A stretch of DNA of 64,000 bases from NCBI RefSeq assembly GCF_035989285.1, contig NZ_CP108513.1:4960001-5024000 (forward strand). The letters run 5' to 3'. The notes below the pieces were generated by a model. That model did no database searches. It was not told the DNA's origin and saw only the letters and a program-made list of their open reading frames with translations. Made by a program: the position numbers and the translations under genes. This document shows positions 52,521 to 61,041 of the stretch, one piece after another. The stretch is from Streptomyces sp. NBC_01235 (GTDB lineage: Bacteria > Actinomycetota > Actinomycetes > Streptomycetales > Streptomycetaceae). How positions within the stretch are numbered: position 1 is the stretch's first letter; each line of letters starts with the position of its first letter.

Positions 52521-53777
52521 ATGGACAACGAGATTCAGCTGATCAGTGACGGTGATGGACTGGCGGTCATCGGGAATCCGACGGACGTCGAACGCTTCCT
52601 CGTCTCGGAGGGACTGTCGTCGAAGGACCTCGGATTGCAAAGACTCAAGTCTGTCTTCGGTACCGGGGCTGCAGTGGCCCAGGCAGGTTCGGAGATTGCC
52701 GCCAACTCCGGTCGCTGGGTGAAGCTGACCACGGAGTCCGCGCAGCGTCTCAAGAAGTTCGGGCTGATGGAAAGCAAGACGCCAGGCGTCAGCCATGCGA
52801 TGTTGGGCAAACCTGGCTCAATCAAGTCATGGCTCCAGATCGAGAAGGGGGCCGGCTCGTTTCTGACCAACCCGGCGCGTCTGGCTGGTGCCGCGGGGAT
52901 CATGGCACAGCTCGCGATGCAGCAGACCATGGACGAGATCACCGACTACCTCGCCACGATCGACGAGAAGGTCGACGACGTGCTCCGCGCCCAGAAGGAC
53001 GCTGTGTTGGCCCGCATGATCGGCGTGGACCTCGTGATCGAGGAGACCATGACCATCCGAGAGCAGGTGGGCCGGGTCTCCGAGGTCACGTGGTCGAAGG
53101 TGCAGGCCGCGCCGGCGACGATCGCAGAGACCCAGGCGTACGCGTTGCGTCAACTCGACGCACTCGCGGAGAAGGTGGAGCGCAAGAGCAAGTCCAAGAT
53201 CGGTGATCTCGCCACGGCGGCCAATGAAGCCGAGTCCAAGGCCCAGGGGTGGCTCGCTGTTCTGGCTCGTTGCTTCCAACTGCAGGACGCGATCGCCGTG
53301 CTCGAACTCGACCGAGTGCTGGACGCGGCTCCGGAGGAGCTGGACCGGCATCGCCTCGGGCTTCGGGCTGCCCGACAGAACCGGCTGGATCTCATCTCGC
53401 GGAGCACCGAGCGTCTGGTGGCCCGGATGAACGAGGCTGCTGGCACAGCCAACGCGAAGGTGCTGCTGCACCCGACCAAGTCCCCGGCTGTGGTCCAGTC
53501 GAGCAACCATGTCGTGACCGGCGTCCATAACTTCCACGGGCGGCTCGGGATCGAGTCCGGTCGCCAGTCATCGGATGCGAGACGATGGGTGGACGCGGCC
53601 GCGGAGGCGAGGAACAAGGCGCTCGAGACTGGAGCAAAGGGCGTCGGTGCCGCCAGGAGCCTCGGCAACGGGACCCTCGACCGGGCCAGCTCGGTAAAGG
53701 GCAAGCTCTCCAGCGGGATCGCCGAGCGAGCGAGCCGTTGGCGCGGCAACGAGGAGGAACGGGAGGGGGAGGGCTGA
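52521..53777 (+). CDS. Unknown protein downstream of hsdR
   Basis: 418 residues from the ATG at 52521 with GGAG 6 nt upstream. Residues 115-300 are long helices with charged heptads (TMDEITDYLATIDEKVDDVL, RAQKDAVLARMIGVDLVIEE) suggesting coiled coil; a short hydrophobic stretch (LAGAAGIMAQLAM) precedes them. The C-terminus is basic and disordered-looking. No catalytic motif recognised. Its position 126 bp after hsdR on the same strand suggests a restriction-linked accessory or backup effector; this is inference only. Confidence 0.65.
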   Translation: MDNEIQLISDGDGLAVIGNPTDVERFLVSEGLSSKDLGLQRLKSVFGTGAAVAQAGSEIAANSGRWVKLTTESAQRLKKFGLMESKTPGVSHAMLGKPGSIKSWLQIEKGAGSFLTNPARLAGAAGIMAQLAMQQTMDEITDYLATIDEKVDDVLRAQKDAVLARMIGVDLVIEETMTIREQVGRVSEVTWSKVQAAPATIAETQAYALRQLDALAEKVERKSKSKIGDLATAANEAESKAQGWLAVLARCFQLQDAIAVLELDRVLDAAPEELDRHRLGLRAARQNRLDLISRSTERLVARMNEAAGTANAKVLLHPTKSPAVVQSSNHVVTGVHNFHGRLGIESGRQSSDARRWVDAAAEARNKALETGAKGVGAARSLGNGTLDRASSVKGKLSSGIAERASRWRGNEEEREGEG

Positions 53778-53905
53778 GTCTGGATCCGGCGGTCGGCCCC
53801 GGGCTCTTCGGAGCGGCGGCGTTCTCTGTCTCGGCTAACCGTGCAAGACGTGAGTGCCCAGCCCGCCTGTGCGACTGGGCCCCCACTGGGTTACGAATGT
53901 ACGGC

Positions 53906-54118
53906 TCAGATGGTCTGGTCGGCGGCCAGCCGGACGAGCCCGGCCCACGCGTCGGGGGCGATCGTCAGAACCGGTCCGGATCGGACCTTGGAGTCCCGGA
54001 TGTGTATGCCGTCGACGGTGGCTGCCACCTCGACACACTCACCACCCCCGCCACTGCTGTAGCTACTCGTGAACCAGGCCGACACCGGCACTGTCGACTC
54101 GGTGAGCTGAACACTCAT
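53906..54118 (-). CDS. DUF397 domain protein
   Basis: 70 residues. The DUF397 pattern is clear: WFTSSYSSGGGGECVEVA, then IHIRDSKVRSGPVLTI and WAGLVRL. These small actinobacterial proteins are almost always encoded next to an XRE/DUF5753 regulator and antagonise or modulate it. Here the start overlaps the end of that gene by ATGA. Confidence 0.92.
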   Translation of the reverse strand: MSVQLTESTVPVSAWFTSSYSSGGGGECVEVAATVDGIHIRDSKVRSGPVLTIAPDAWAGLVRLAADQTI

Positions 54119-54990
54119 TTCTCTCCCAGCAGTTCCTCGATGAAGGCCAGCGACTCACAGGGGGTGAGCGCCTGTGACCGGAGAATGCCATATCGGGCTT
54201 CGAGCTCACGGATCTTTCCAGTGCTGGTGTACAGGCGGCTGTCGTCCTGTACCTCGGTGTACGCGATGCGTCGCCCTTCAGCAGTGTCGATCAGATTGAA
54301 GGGTCCGCCCAGCCCTGCATGGTCTTCTCGTTCAGTCGGCATCACCTGAATCTCCACGCTGCGGTTCTGCCCTACGAGCAGGATCTGCTCCAACTGCCCC
54401 CGGAGTACCGCCACTCCACCGATCGGCTTGCGCAGCACCACTTCCTCGATGATGAAGCTCAGAAGGGGGGCTGGGCGGCGAGTGAAGATTTCCTGCCGTG
54501 CCATCCGTGCGGCCAACCGCTGTTCAATGACGTCGTCATCGAGCAGAGGGCGCTGCATCTGGAAGACGGCCTTCGCGTACTCCGCTGTCTGCAACAGGCC
54601 CGGCACCGCAAGAGCCGCGTACACGGACAGGCCGATCGCACTCGCCTCCAACCGCGCCATGTCCCGGAAGAACGCCGGATACTGTGCCCGCGCCACCTCC
54701 TCCTTCAACGCCTGGAGGACGCCCCCGGCGTCCAGCACCTCGTCCGCGCGGTCGATGAACCTGGGCGAGGGGATCCGCCGCCCCTGCTCGAAGGAGGCGA
54801 TCGACTGGCCGGCGTAGCCCGTGAGCTTCCCGAACTCCGGCCGTTCCAGGCCCGCCCGTACCCGCAGCAGCTTCAACTGCCGCCCGAACGCCGTCACCAC
54901 ACCCGATCCCGGCTCGTCCTCCGGCCTCGGCCCGGCGTCTTCCCGCGCGCCCTCGGCCTCGCCCTGCTCCACCGACTCCATCGGTTCCAT
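54115..54990 (-). CDS. XRE family regulator with DUF5753 domain
   Basis: About 291 residues from the ATG at 54990, though the frame is open to 55122 and GTG alternatives exist. The N-terminal helix-turn-helix (FGRQLKLLRVRAGLERPEFG, then KLTGYAGQSIASFEQGRRIP) is followed by DUF5753 (VPGLLQTAEYAKAVFQM, then FIIEEVVLRKPIGG and LGGPFNLIDT). It pairs with DUF397 and with the divergent HATPase gene at 55152, the triad common in Streptomyces development and secondary-metabolism control. The stretch before 54990 is Met/Glu/Pro repeat-like and probably not translated. Confidence 0.85.
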   Translation of the reverse strand: MEPMESVEQGEAEGAREDAGPRPEDEPGSGVVTAFGRQLKLLRVRAGLERPEFGKLTGYAGQSIASFEQGRRIPSPRFIDRADEVLDAGGVLQALKEEVARAQYPAFFRDMARLEASAIGLSVYAALAVPGLLQTAEYAKAVFQMQRPLLDDDVIEQRLAARMARQEIFTRRPAPLLSFIIEEVVLRKPIGGVAVLRGQLEQILLVGQNRSVEIQVMPTEREDHAGLGGPFNLIDTAEGRRIAYTEVQDDSRLYTSTGKIRELEARYGILRSQALTPCESLAFIEELLGEK

Positions 54991-55151
54991 CGGCTCCACC
55001 GCCTCCCCGGCCCGGTTCCCCGGCCCAACGCGCCCGCCCCGAGCCGGACACGCGGCACGCCTCGTACACCTCCCGCACCGTCGCGTACAACCGGACCGCG
55101 ACGGCGCGTCACCACTGGTCACGCTACGCCACTGCTGGAAGCGTTGAGGGC

Positions 55152-55619
55152 ATGAACAACGAGATCGCTGCTCCTTCTCGTATCGGTCAACCCATCGGCC
55201 CCACCAGTCACTTCGCGATGCGCTTCAGCTCCACGCCTCGCGGCGCACGGCTCGCCCGGCGGCTTGCCGGGCAGCGGCTGGACGCGTGGGGCATCCCCTA
55301 CGACTGCGATACGCACCACGCGCTGACGCTGATCGTCGCCGAGCTGGCCGCCAACGCCATCCGGCACGGCCGGGTTTCCGGCCGCGACTTCCACCTCGCG
55401 TTGGCCCGCGACGCCCGGACCGTACGGATCGAGGTCACCGACACCCGCACCGAAGGCGTACCGGTCGTACCAGTCGCAGCGATTCCCACGGACCTCCGCG
55501 ACACCGGCCGCGGTCTGCTCCTGGTGGAGCACCTCGCCGACCGCTGGGACTGGCACCCGCGCCGGGACGGCCCCGGCAAGACGGTCTGGGCGGACTACGT
55601 CCTGCCGACGGGAGGCTGA
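55152..55619 (+). CDS. ATP-binding anti-sigma-factor-like protein (HATPase_c)
   Basis: 155 residues. GHKL motifs: N-box LIVAELAANAIRHGR, VTDTRTEGVPV, and RDTGRGLLLVEHLADRWDWH. It is divergent from the XRE/DUF397 pair and is the third member of that regulatory triad. Its fold is the same as that at 21709 in island A, but the sequence differs considerably. Confidence 0.9.
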   Translation: MNNEIAAPSRIGQPIGPTSHFAMRFSSTPRGARLARRLAGQRLDAWGIPYDCDTHHALTLIVAELAANAIRHGRVSGRDFHLALARDARTVRIEVTDTRTEGVPVVPVAAIPTDLRDTGRGLLLVEHLADRWDWHPRRDGPGKTVWADYVLPTGG

Positions 55620-55767
55620 CCGGCCGCCACCGGCCGCCGCACCCTCCCGCCCGTCGTCCACCGCCGCGCCCAAGCCCTGTCGCAGCGCGACCGCTGGACG
55701 GCAGATCGACGCAGCGGTCACACTTGACCCCTGACCGTGACTGTTCATCACGCACACCGGGGGCAAG

Positions 55768-57357
55768 GTGCCGCAGGAGGCGATCTCCGACCGTTACGAA
55801 CTCCTGGAGGAGCTCAGCCACGGCGGCATGGGCGACGTGTGGCGCGGCTACGATGCCGTGCTCGACCGGCCCGTCGCCGTGAAGCTCATCCGGCAGGCGT
55901 CGGTCACCTCCCCACAGCTGGCCGAGGAGTTCGCCAAGCGCTTCCACCGCGAGGCCCGCATCACCGCGCGCATCCAGCACCCTGGTGTGCCGCAGGTGTA
56001 CGACGCGGTGCTCGACACGTCGTACGAGCGGCTGTTCCTGGTGATGGAACTCGTCGACGGCGTACCACTGTCCGCCTACCTCGACCCCGGCCGCCCCCTG
56101 CCCGTCAGCTGGGCGGCCGCCGTCGCCGCGCAGATCGCGACCGTGCTGTCGTACGCGCACGACGTGCCAGTCATCCACCGGGACCTCAAGCCGGGCAACA
56201 TCCTCGTCGCACGCGACGGCACCGTGAAGGTCCTCGACTTCGGCATCGCGGCGATTCTGCGCACCGACGTCACCAAGCTGACCGCCACCGGCAGCCCCAT
56301 CGGCACCCACCAGTACATGTCGCCCGAGCAGGTCCGCGGCGGACGCATCACCCCGCAGACCGACCTGTACGCGCTCGGCTGCGTGCTGCACGAACTCCTC
56401 AGCGGGCGCCTCGTGTTCGAGGCGGAGAGCGAGTACCTGCTGATGTACCAGCACGTCAACGCCGCCCCCACACCCCTGCGACAGCTGCGGCCCGACGTCC
56501 CCGAGGCACTGGAGGAGCTGGTCCTGCACCTCCTGCGCAAGGCGCCCGAGGCGCGGCCCGCTGACACGCAGGAGGTGTATGCGCGGCTGCTGCCGTTCCT
56601 GCCGCCGCCAGGCCAAGAGCCCGGCGCGGCGGATGCCGGGCCGGCCGGCGCACCCGACCCGACAGGCGTGTTCCGGCACCCTTTCGCGCCCCGCGCCCGC
56701 GCCCAGGCCCCTGCACCCAGCGGTTCGACGCCGACAGCCGTCCTCCCGGGGGCCCAGCCGGTGCCCGTCCCCGCCCAGCTGCGCGAGGACATCAAAGAGG
56801 CGTACGCCCACTCCGACGCCCTACTGGAGGAGGAGCGGTTCACGCAGGCCGCCGAAGTTCTCGGCGAGGTCATCGAACCCGCGGCCCTCGCCCTCGGCTC
56901 CGAGAGCAAGCAGGTCCTGGCGCTGCGCCGCCAGCGAGCAGCGATCCGCCTCCTCGGCGGCGACTACCGGGCCGCCCTGCCCGAGTTCGACGCCCTCGCC
57001 GACGCGTACGCCCGCATCGCCGGACCCACCAGCGAGCAGGCCCGCGCCTGCCGCGCCCAGGCGGCCCGCTGCCGCGCCGAACTCGGCCAGGTCACCGACG
57101 CGCTCGCCGCGCTCCAGGGCGTGTTGAACGTCGTGCGGGCCGTAGACAGCGACGTGAGCGAGGAAGCCGTAGAGCTACGGCACAACATCGGGATGCTGCT
57201 GCTCGCCCAGGGCCGGGCCGTCGAAGCCCGGCAGGTCCTCGAACCGCTCCACCAGGACATGTGCATGGTGTTTGGCCCCGACGACGAGATGACCGTCGAG
57301 ATCGCCGAGGCGCTGGCCCTGATCCGCCTCGACCTGGACGGCGACGCCGCCGGGTAA
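55768..57357 (+). CDS. Serine/threonine protein kinase with TPR-like C-terminus
   Basis: 529 residues from GTG at 55768. Kinase motifs are complete: Gly loop LSHGGMGDVW, VAVK (Lys39), HRDLKPGN (His137 onward), DFG, and SPEQVRGG in the activation segment. After a Pro/Ala-rich linker (residues 285-350) comes a TPR-like domain (EAYAHSDALLEEERFTQAAE and later repeats). There is no transmembrane helix, unlike PknB types, so it is a soluble kinase. It is followed 78 bp later by a UvrD-like helicase on the same strand, suggesting a functional pair. Confidence 0.92.
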   Translation: MPQEAISDRYELLEELSHGGMGDVWRGYDAVLDRPVAVKLIRQASVTSPQLAEEFAKRFHREARITARIQHPGVPQVYDAVLDTSYERLFLVMELVDGVPLSAYLDPGRPLPVSWAAAVAAQIATVLSYAHDVPVIHRDLKPGNILVARDGTVKVLDFGIAAILRTDVTKLTATGSPIGTHQYMSPEQVRGGRITPQTDLYALGCVLHELLSGRLVFEAESEYLLMYQHVNAAPTPLRQLRPDVPEALEELVLHLLRKAPEARPADTQEVYARLLPFLPPPGQEPGAADAGPAGAPDPTGVFRHPFAPRARAQAPAPSGSTPTAVLPGAQPVPVPAQLREDIKEAYAHSDALLEEERFTQAAEVLGEVIEPAALALGSESKQVLALRRQRAAIRLLGGDYRAALPEFDALADAYARIAGPTSEQARACRAQAARCRAELGQVTDALAALQGVLNVVRAVDSDVSEEAVELRHNIGMLLLAQGRAVEARQVLEPLHQDMCMVFGPDDEMTVEIAEALALIRLDLDGDAAG

Positions 57358-57435
57358 CCGCTAGTACACCTCGCAGGCACTCGTAGCCACTCCCAGCCAC
57401 AGGACGCACGCAGCGCACACGCAGAACGGGACACC

Positions 57436-59571
57436 ATGCCACACCTCGCCTTCGACATCGGGTTCTGCGCCCAGCTCGGCAAACTCCAGGGCACTGACAA
57501 GCAGGGGGTCTTCGACGCCTGGGAGAAGTTCGAACGCCTCACCCTCGACCAGCTCTTCAAGGACCCCGGCCTGAAACTGGAGTCACTGAAGCAGGCCAAG
57601 GACCCACACATCCGAACCATCCGCATCGCCCAGGGCACCCGCGGCGTCGTCCTCGCCCCCGACAGCGGCGACACCTTCGTACTGCTGCGCGTGATGCCGC
57701 ACGACAAGGCCATCGCCTGGGCGATCAAACAGCGCGCCAGCATCAACACGGTCACCCGCGCCGTGGAGATCCGCGACATCGCCATGCTCGACGAACTGAC
57801 GCCCGCGTATGAGCGGATCGCCGCCGCGCCCGACGAGCGGCTCTTCGCCAAGGTCTCCGACGGTGACCTGGCCGCCCTCGGCATCGACGAGACCACCCTG
57901 CGCCAGGCCCGTGTCCTCACCAGCAAAGAGCAACTGGAGGCCTTCGCCCCCTACTTCCCGCAGGACCAGAGGGAAGTCCTGGAGTACCTCGCCGAGGGCT
58001 TCACCGTTGAGGAGGTCTGGCGCGACCTGGTATCCGTCAACCTCCCCACCTCCGCGTCCGATCCGGTGGACACGACCGACTACGCGACGGCCATCCGCCA
58101 CACCCGTACCCGCATCGCCCTCGTCACCGCCTCCGACGAACTGCGCGACATCCTCGACAGCCCGTTTGCCGCCTGGCGGGTCTACCTCCACCCCTCCCAG
58201 CACAAGGTCGCCTACCGGGCCAGTTACTCAGGACCGGCGCAGGTGACCGGCGGCCCCGGCACCGGCAAGACCGTCGTCGCCCTGCACCGCGTCAAGCACC
58301 TGCTGAAGTTCCTGCGCGACGGCGACCGCGTCCTGCTGACGACGTACACCAACGCTCTCGTCGCCGCACTACGCACCGGACTCGCCACGCTCATCGAGGA
58401 CGAGGAACTGCGCGCCCGCGTGGACATCACCACCGTCGACGCCCTCGCCAGCCGCATCGTCTCCACCTCGCGCCGCCCGCTGCGCGGCGGCGAGGAGGAG
58501 ACCCGCTGGGAGCAGGCCGCCCGGGCCACGGGCTTCACCGGAACGGCCCAGTTCCTGGGACAGGAGTACAAGCACGTCATCCTGGCCCAGGATCTGCGGA
58601 GTCAGGGGGAGTACGAGGCCGCCGACCGGCGTGGGCGGGGTAGCCGCCTCCTGGCCGCCGAACGCCCCCTGGTGTGGCGGACAGTCCGGGAGTTCACCGA
58701 CCGTCTCGCGGCAGACGGCCGGCGCACCTACCTGGGGACGTGCACGGAGGCGGCCGACCTGCTCCGGGCGAACGGTCCGCTGTACCGGCACATCGTCGTC
58801 GACGAGGCACAGGATCTGCACCCGGCCCAATGGCGGCTGCTGCGCGCGGCCGCCCCGGCGCGACCCGACGACCTGTTCATCGCCGGCGATCCTCATCAGC
58901 GCATCTATGACACGAAGGTCTCCCTGCGGGCCCTCGGCATCAAGGTCGCCGGACGATCAACCAAAATGCGGAAGAACTACCGCTCCACACACGAGATCCT
59001 CAGTTGGTCCACCGCCCTCCTCGTCGGCCGTCCCTTCGAGCAACTGGAGGACGACGCCCGCAACGAGACCCTCCTCGGCTATCGCTCGGCCCTGCACGGA
59101 AACGGCCCCGAGATCCATGCAGCCGCGTCGGAGGAAGCGGAACTCGACGCGCTCGTCGACCGCGTAAGCGGGTGGACGGAGAACGGCGTGGCTCCGGGCG
59201 AGATCGGCGTCACCTCCCGTTTCAACAAAAGCGTCGAGAAGGCGCTCGCCAGGCTGGCGGCCGCCGGTATCCCGGCGGGGAAGTTGAGGGCCGACGCACC
59301 GGAAGGGGCGGACGCCGTCCGTGTCGGCACCATGCACTCGTTCAAGGGCCTGGAATTCCGCTGCATCGCCGTGACCGGCGTGAACGCGGACGCCCTGCCC
59401 GCGCCGAAGGCGGTGACACCTGTTGAGGTCGACCGCCTCCAGCACGAAGCGGACCTCCTGTCCGAGCGCTGCCTGCTGTTCGTGGCTTGCACGCGGGCGC
59501 GGGACGGGCTGTATGTGTCGTGGACGGGGGAGCCGAGCCGGTTCCTGGCGGAGGCGAAAGTGACTGGCTGA
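57436..59571 (+). CDS. UvrD-type helicase with N-terminal RelE/ParE-like domain
   Basis: 711 residues. Residues 1-100 resemble a RelE/ParE toxin fold (LAFDIGFCAQLGKLQGTDKQ, then IRTIRIAQGTRGVVLA and VLLRVMPHDKAIAWA), with the usual final beta strand and His. The SF1 helicase has Walker A VTGGPGTGKTVVALHRV near residue 273, Walker B HIVVDEAQDLHPAQW near 455, GDPHQRIYD, MHSFKGLEFRCIAV and LLFVACTRARDGLYVSW. The toxin-like domain may act on ribosome-bound mRNA or only bind. It is paired with the kinase upstream. Confidence 0.87.
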   Translation: MPHLAFDIGFCAQLGKLQGTDKQGVFDAWEKFERLTLDQLFKDPGLKLESLKQAKDPHIRTIRIAQGTRGVVLAPDSGDTFVLLRVMPHDKAIAWAIKQRASINTVTRAVEIRDIAMLDELTPAYERIAAAPDERLFAKVSDGDLAALGIDETTLRQARVLTSKEQLEAFAPYFPQDQREVLEYLAEGFTVEEVWRDLVSVNLPTSASDPVDTTDYATAIRHTRTRIALVTASDELRDILDSPFAAWRVYLHPSQHKVAYRASYSGPAQVTGGPGTGKTVVALHRVKHLLKFLRDGDRVLLTTYTNALVAALRTGLATLIEDEELRARVDITTVDALASRIVSTSRRPLRGGEEETRWEQAARATGFTGTAQFLGQEYKHVILAQDLRSQGEYEAADRRGRGSRLLAAERPLVWRTVREFTDRLAADGRRTYLGTCTEAADLLRANGPLYRHIVVDEAQDLHPAQWRLLRAAAPARPDDLFIAGDPHQRIYDTKVSLRALGIKVAGRSTKMRKNYRSTHEILSWSTALLVGRPFEQLEDDARNETLLGYRSALHGNGPEIHAAASEEAELDALVDRVSGWTENGVAPGEIGVTSRFNKSVEKALARLAAAGIPAGKLRADAPEGADAVRVGTMHSFKGLEFRCIAVTGVNADALPAPKAVTPVEVDRLQHEADLLSERCLLFVACTRARDGLYVSWTGEPSRFLAEAKVTG

Positions 59572-59746
59572 CTCAAGGGGTGCAGGGTCGCGTAGCGAGG
59601 CAACAGCAGATGAGTGCGACATGCAAATAAATGGGGAACGATCTTCCCCTACCTGGGAAGGCAGCGCAGAGAGCCCGAGGATCCCCAGCTCACTGGACCA
59701 CCCGGGCACGGTAGGGCTACTCGCCGCGTAACCGGCGACGCGGGTG

Positions 59747-60350
59747 TCAACGTTCACGCCGCAGCGAAACCCGCACATTCGCATCGTCATCACGATCAAG
59801 GAACAGGCCCGACCCTTTAATGCTGGTGAGGTACGGAACGCGCACGCCTGCATCGAGAACCTTTGGCTCCCCTGTGCCAGTCGCCAGGTCCAGCTCCGCG
59901 ACGACCGCCTCCGAGCCGCTGGCCGCCGGCTTCCCCAGGACCGCCCCGTAAGCCGTGCCGTCATCGCGGATTGCGGCGAGCGCGATCGTCTTGCGGTCGC
60001 CGTCACCCTCCAGACAGGTGCCCTTGCCTCGCTTCAGATCAAAGACAACTGGTCCGGCTGCCAGGTAGCGGCCGTCCGGCGAAGTAATCACGGGGTAGTC
60101 GCGAGCTTCATCGGAGTCCGCGACGTCATGCGCACAGATCATGCTGGCCCGGAGCTTGCCCGTTCGTACATCGTGCACCGCCCACAGCGGGTCGTTCGGA
60201 GCGCCGAACTTGCCGCCCGTCGACCAGCCGACGAGAAGGTTGCCGTCGGCGACGCCGTACGCATCGCCATTCCAGGAACCGACGATGCCTGTCTTCGCTT
60301 CGAGGCCGTGCGGGCGCACGTCGTCACTGAACCAGCGGCCCGGGATGCCG
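59747..60350 (-). pseudogene. C-terminal beta-propeller fragment, N-terminus lost
   Basis: About 200 residues of WD40/PQQ-like repeats (KTGIVGSWNGDAYGVADGNL, YPVITSPDGRYLAAGPVVFD). The frame continues rightward only into unrelated sequence of the ISL3 fragment, so the start and the usual membrane-anchored front half are gone. The junction lies at about 60350-60380. The 59572-59746 gap holds no gene. Confidence 0.65.
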
Positions 60351-60366
60351 AAGCCTCCGGCATCAC

Positions 60367-60717
60367 CGCCACCCGTTCCAGCACCGTCTGCAGCCCGGCG
60401 CTGCGTCTGCCGTGCCGGAACGTCAGTCCGTCGACCTGTTCGGCGAACGTCGCCTGCAAGCAGCCCGGTTGAGAGCAGCGGAACCGCCGGACCCGTAACT
60501 CGATCAGCGCCGGACGGCCGCCGACCGCGGTGTCGGCAAGCCGACGAACGTACCGGCTGTGCACCCGGGCCGACGCCGTTCCACACGCCGGACAAGCAGC
60601 CTGTTCCGCAGCCGTCCGGGCCCGCACGACCACCAACTCGCCGTCGGGTATGACACTTTCGACCACAACACCTTCGACCTGGTGGAACCACAGGTCCTGG
60701 AGGAGTACATCAGCCAC
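60367..60717 (-). pseudogene. ISL3-family transposase, N-terminal fragment
   Basis: About 115 residues from the ATG at 60717 match the ISL3 start: MADVLLQDLWFHQVEGVVVE, zinc-finger CPACGTASARVHSRY and CSQPGCLQATF. Homology stops near VLERVAV, where the beta-propeller debris begins. The rest of the transposase is absent here; a C-terminal ISL3 piece lies at 12924. Confidence 0.8.
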
Positions 60718-60832
60718 GGCCGTTCATGATCGCGGTTGTGGTGACCCTCCGTGGCTCCGGCACGGAAAGTGATCCAGAACCAGGATTCAGCCGCCGCCGA
60801 CACCGTTCCCAGGGGCTTCTGAGGGCCTCATA

Positions 60833-60851
60833 TGGGAACGTCATGGGAACG
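60833..60851 (+). repeat. Direct repeats TGGGAACG left of att3
   Basis: Copies at 60833 and 60844, each preceded by A, 118 bp left of att3. They mirror the pair right of att2. The rest of 60718-60968 holds no supported gene. Confidence 0.55.
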
Positions 60852-60968
60852 GAAGGCCGAGTAAGGGCAGGGAAAGATCAGGCCGGGACGGAAGATCGCG
60901 ACCTGCTGACCAGCAGAAATGGTGAATTCAGGGAAAGGCCACCATAGACAGGTGAGCCTCTAGTGTCT

Positions 60969-61011
60969 CTCCTAAAGCGGGTGTCGCAGGTTCGAATCCT
61001 GCCGGGGGCAC
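60969..61011 (+). repeat. att3: third copy of the tRNA-Arg attachment core
   Basis: Identical to att1 and att2 over 43 bp. It shares two further bases on the left (CT before CTCCT) with the tRNA copy but not with att2. No tRNA 5' half precedes it. Confidence 0.93.
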
Positions 61012-61041
61012 CAGGCAAAAGGCCCCGGACCGATCCTTGGG

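Larger units (their letters stand above)
32353..61011. mobile_element. Island B: att2-att3 segment with phage remnant, defence genes and broken IS
   Basis: This 28.6-kb segment is bounded by the second and third att copies. ATGGGAACG repeat pairs lie just inside both ends (32468 and 60833), suggesting arm-type recombinase sites of the same element. It begins with a terminase remnant and carries restriction, SMC/HelD and kinase/helicase gene sets. No intact integrase lies inside. Confidence 0.7.

Noticed and set aside
24219..61011. AICE-type conjugative element with replication and FtsK/TraB transfer genes
   Set aside because: No RepSA-, Prim-Pol- or TraB-like gene was found in either island; the ATPases present have helicase or SMC motifs.
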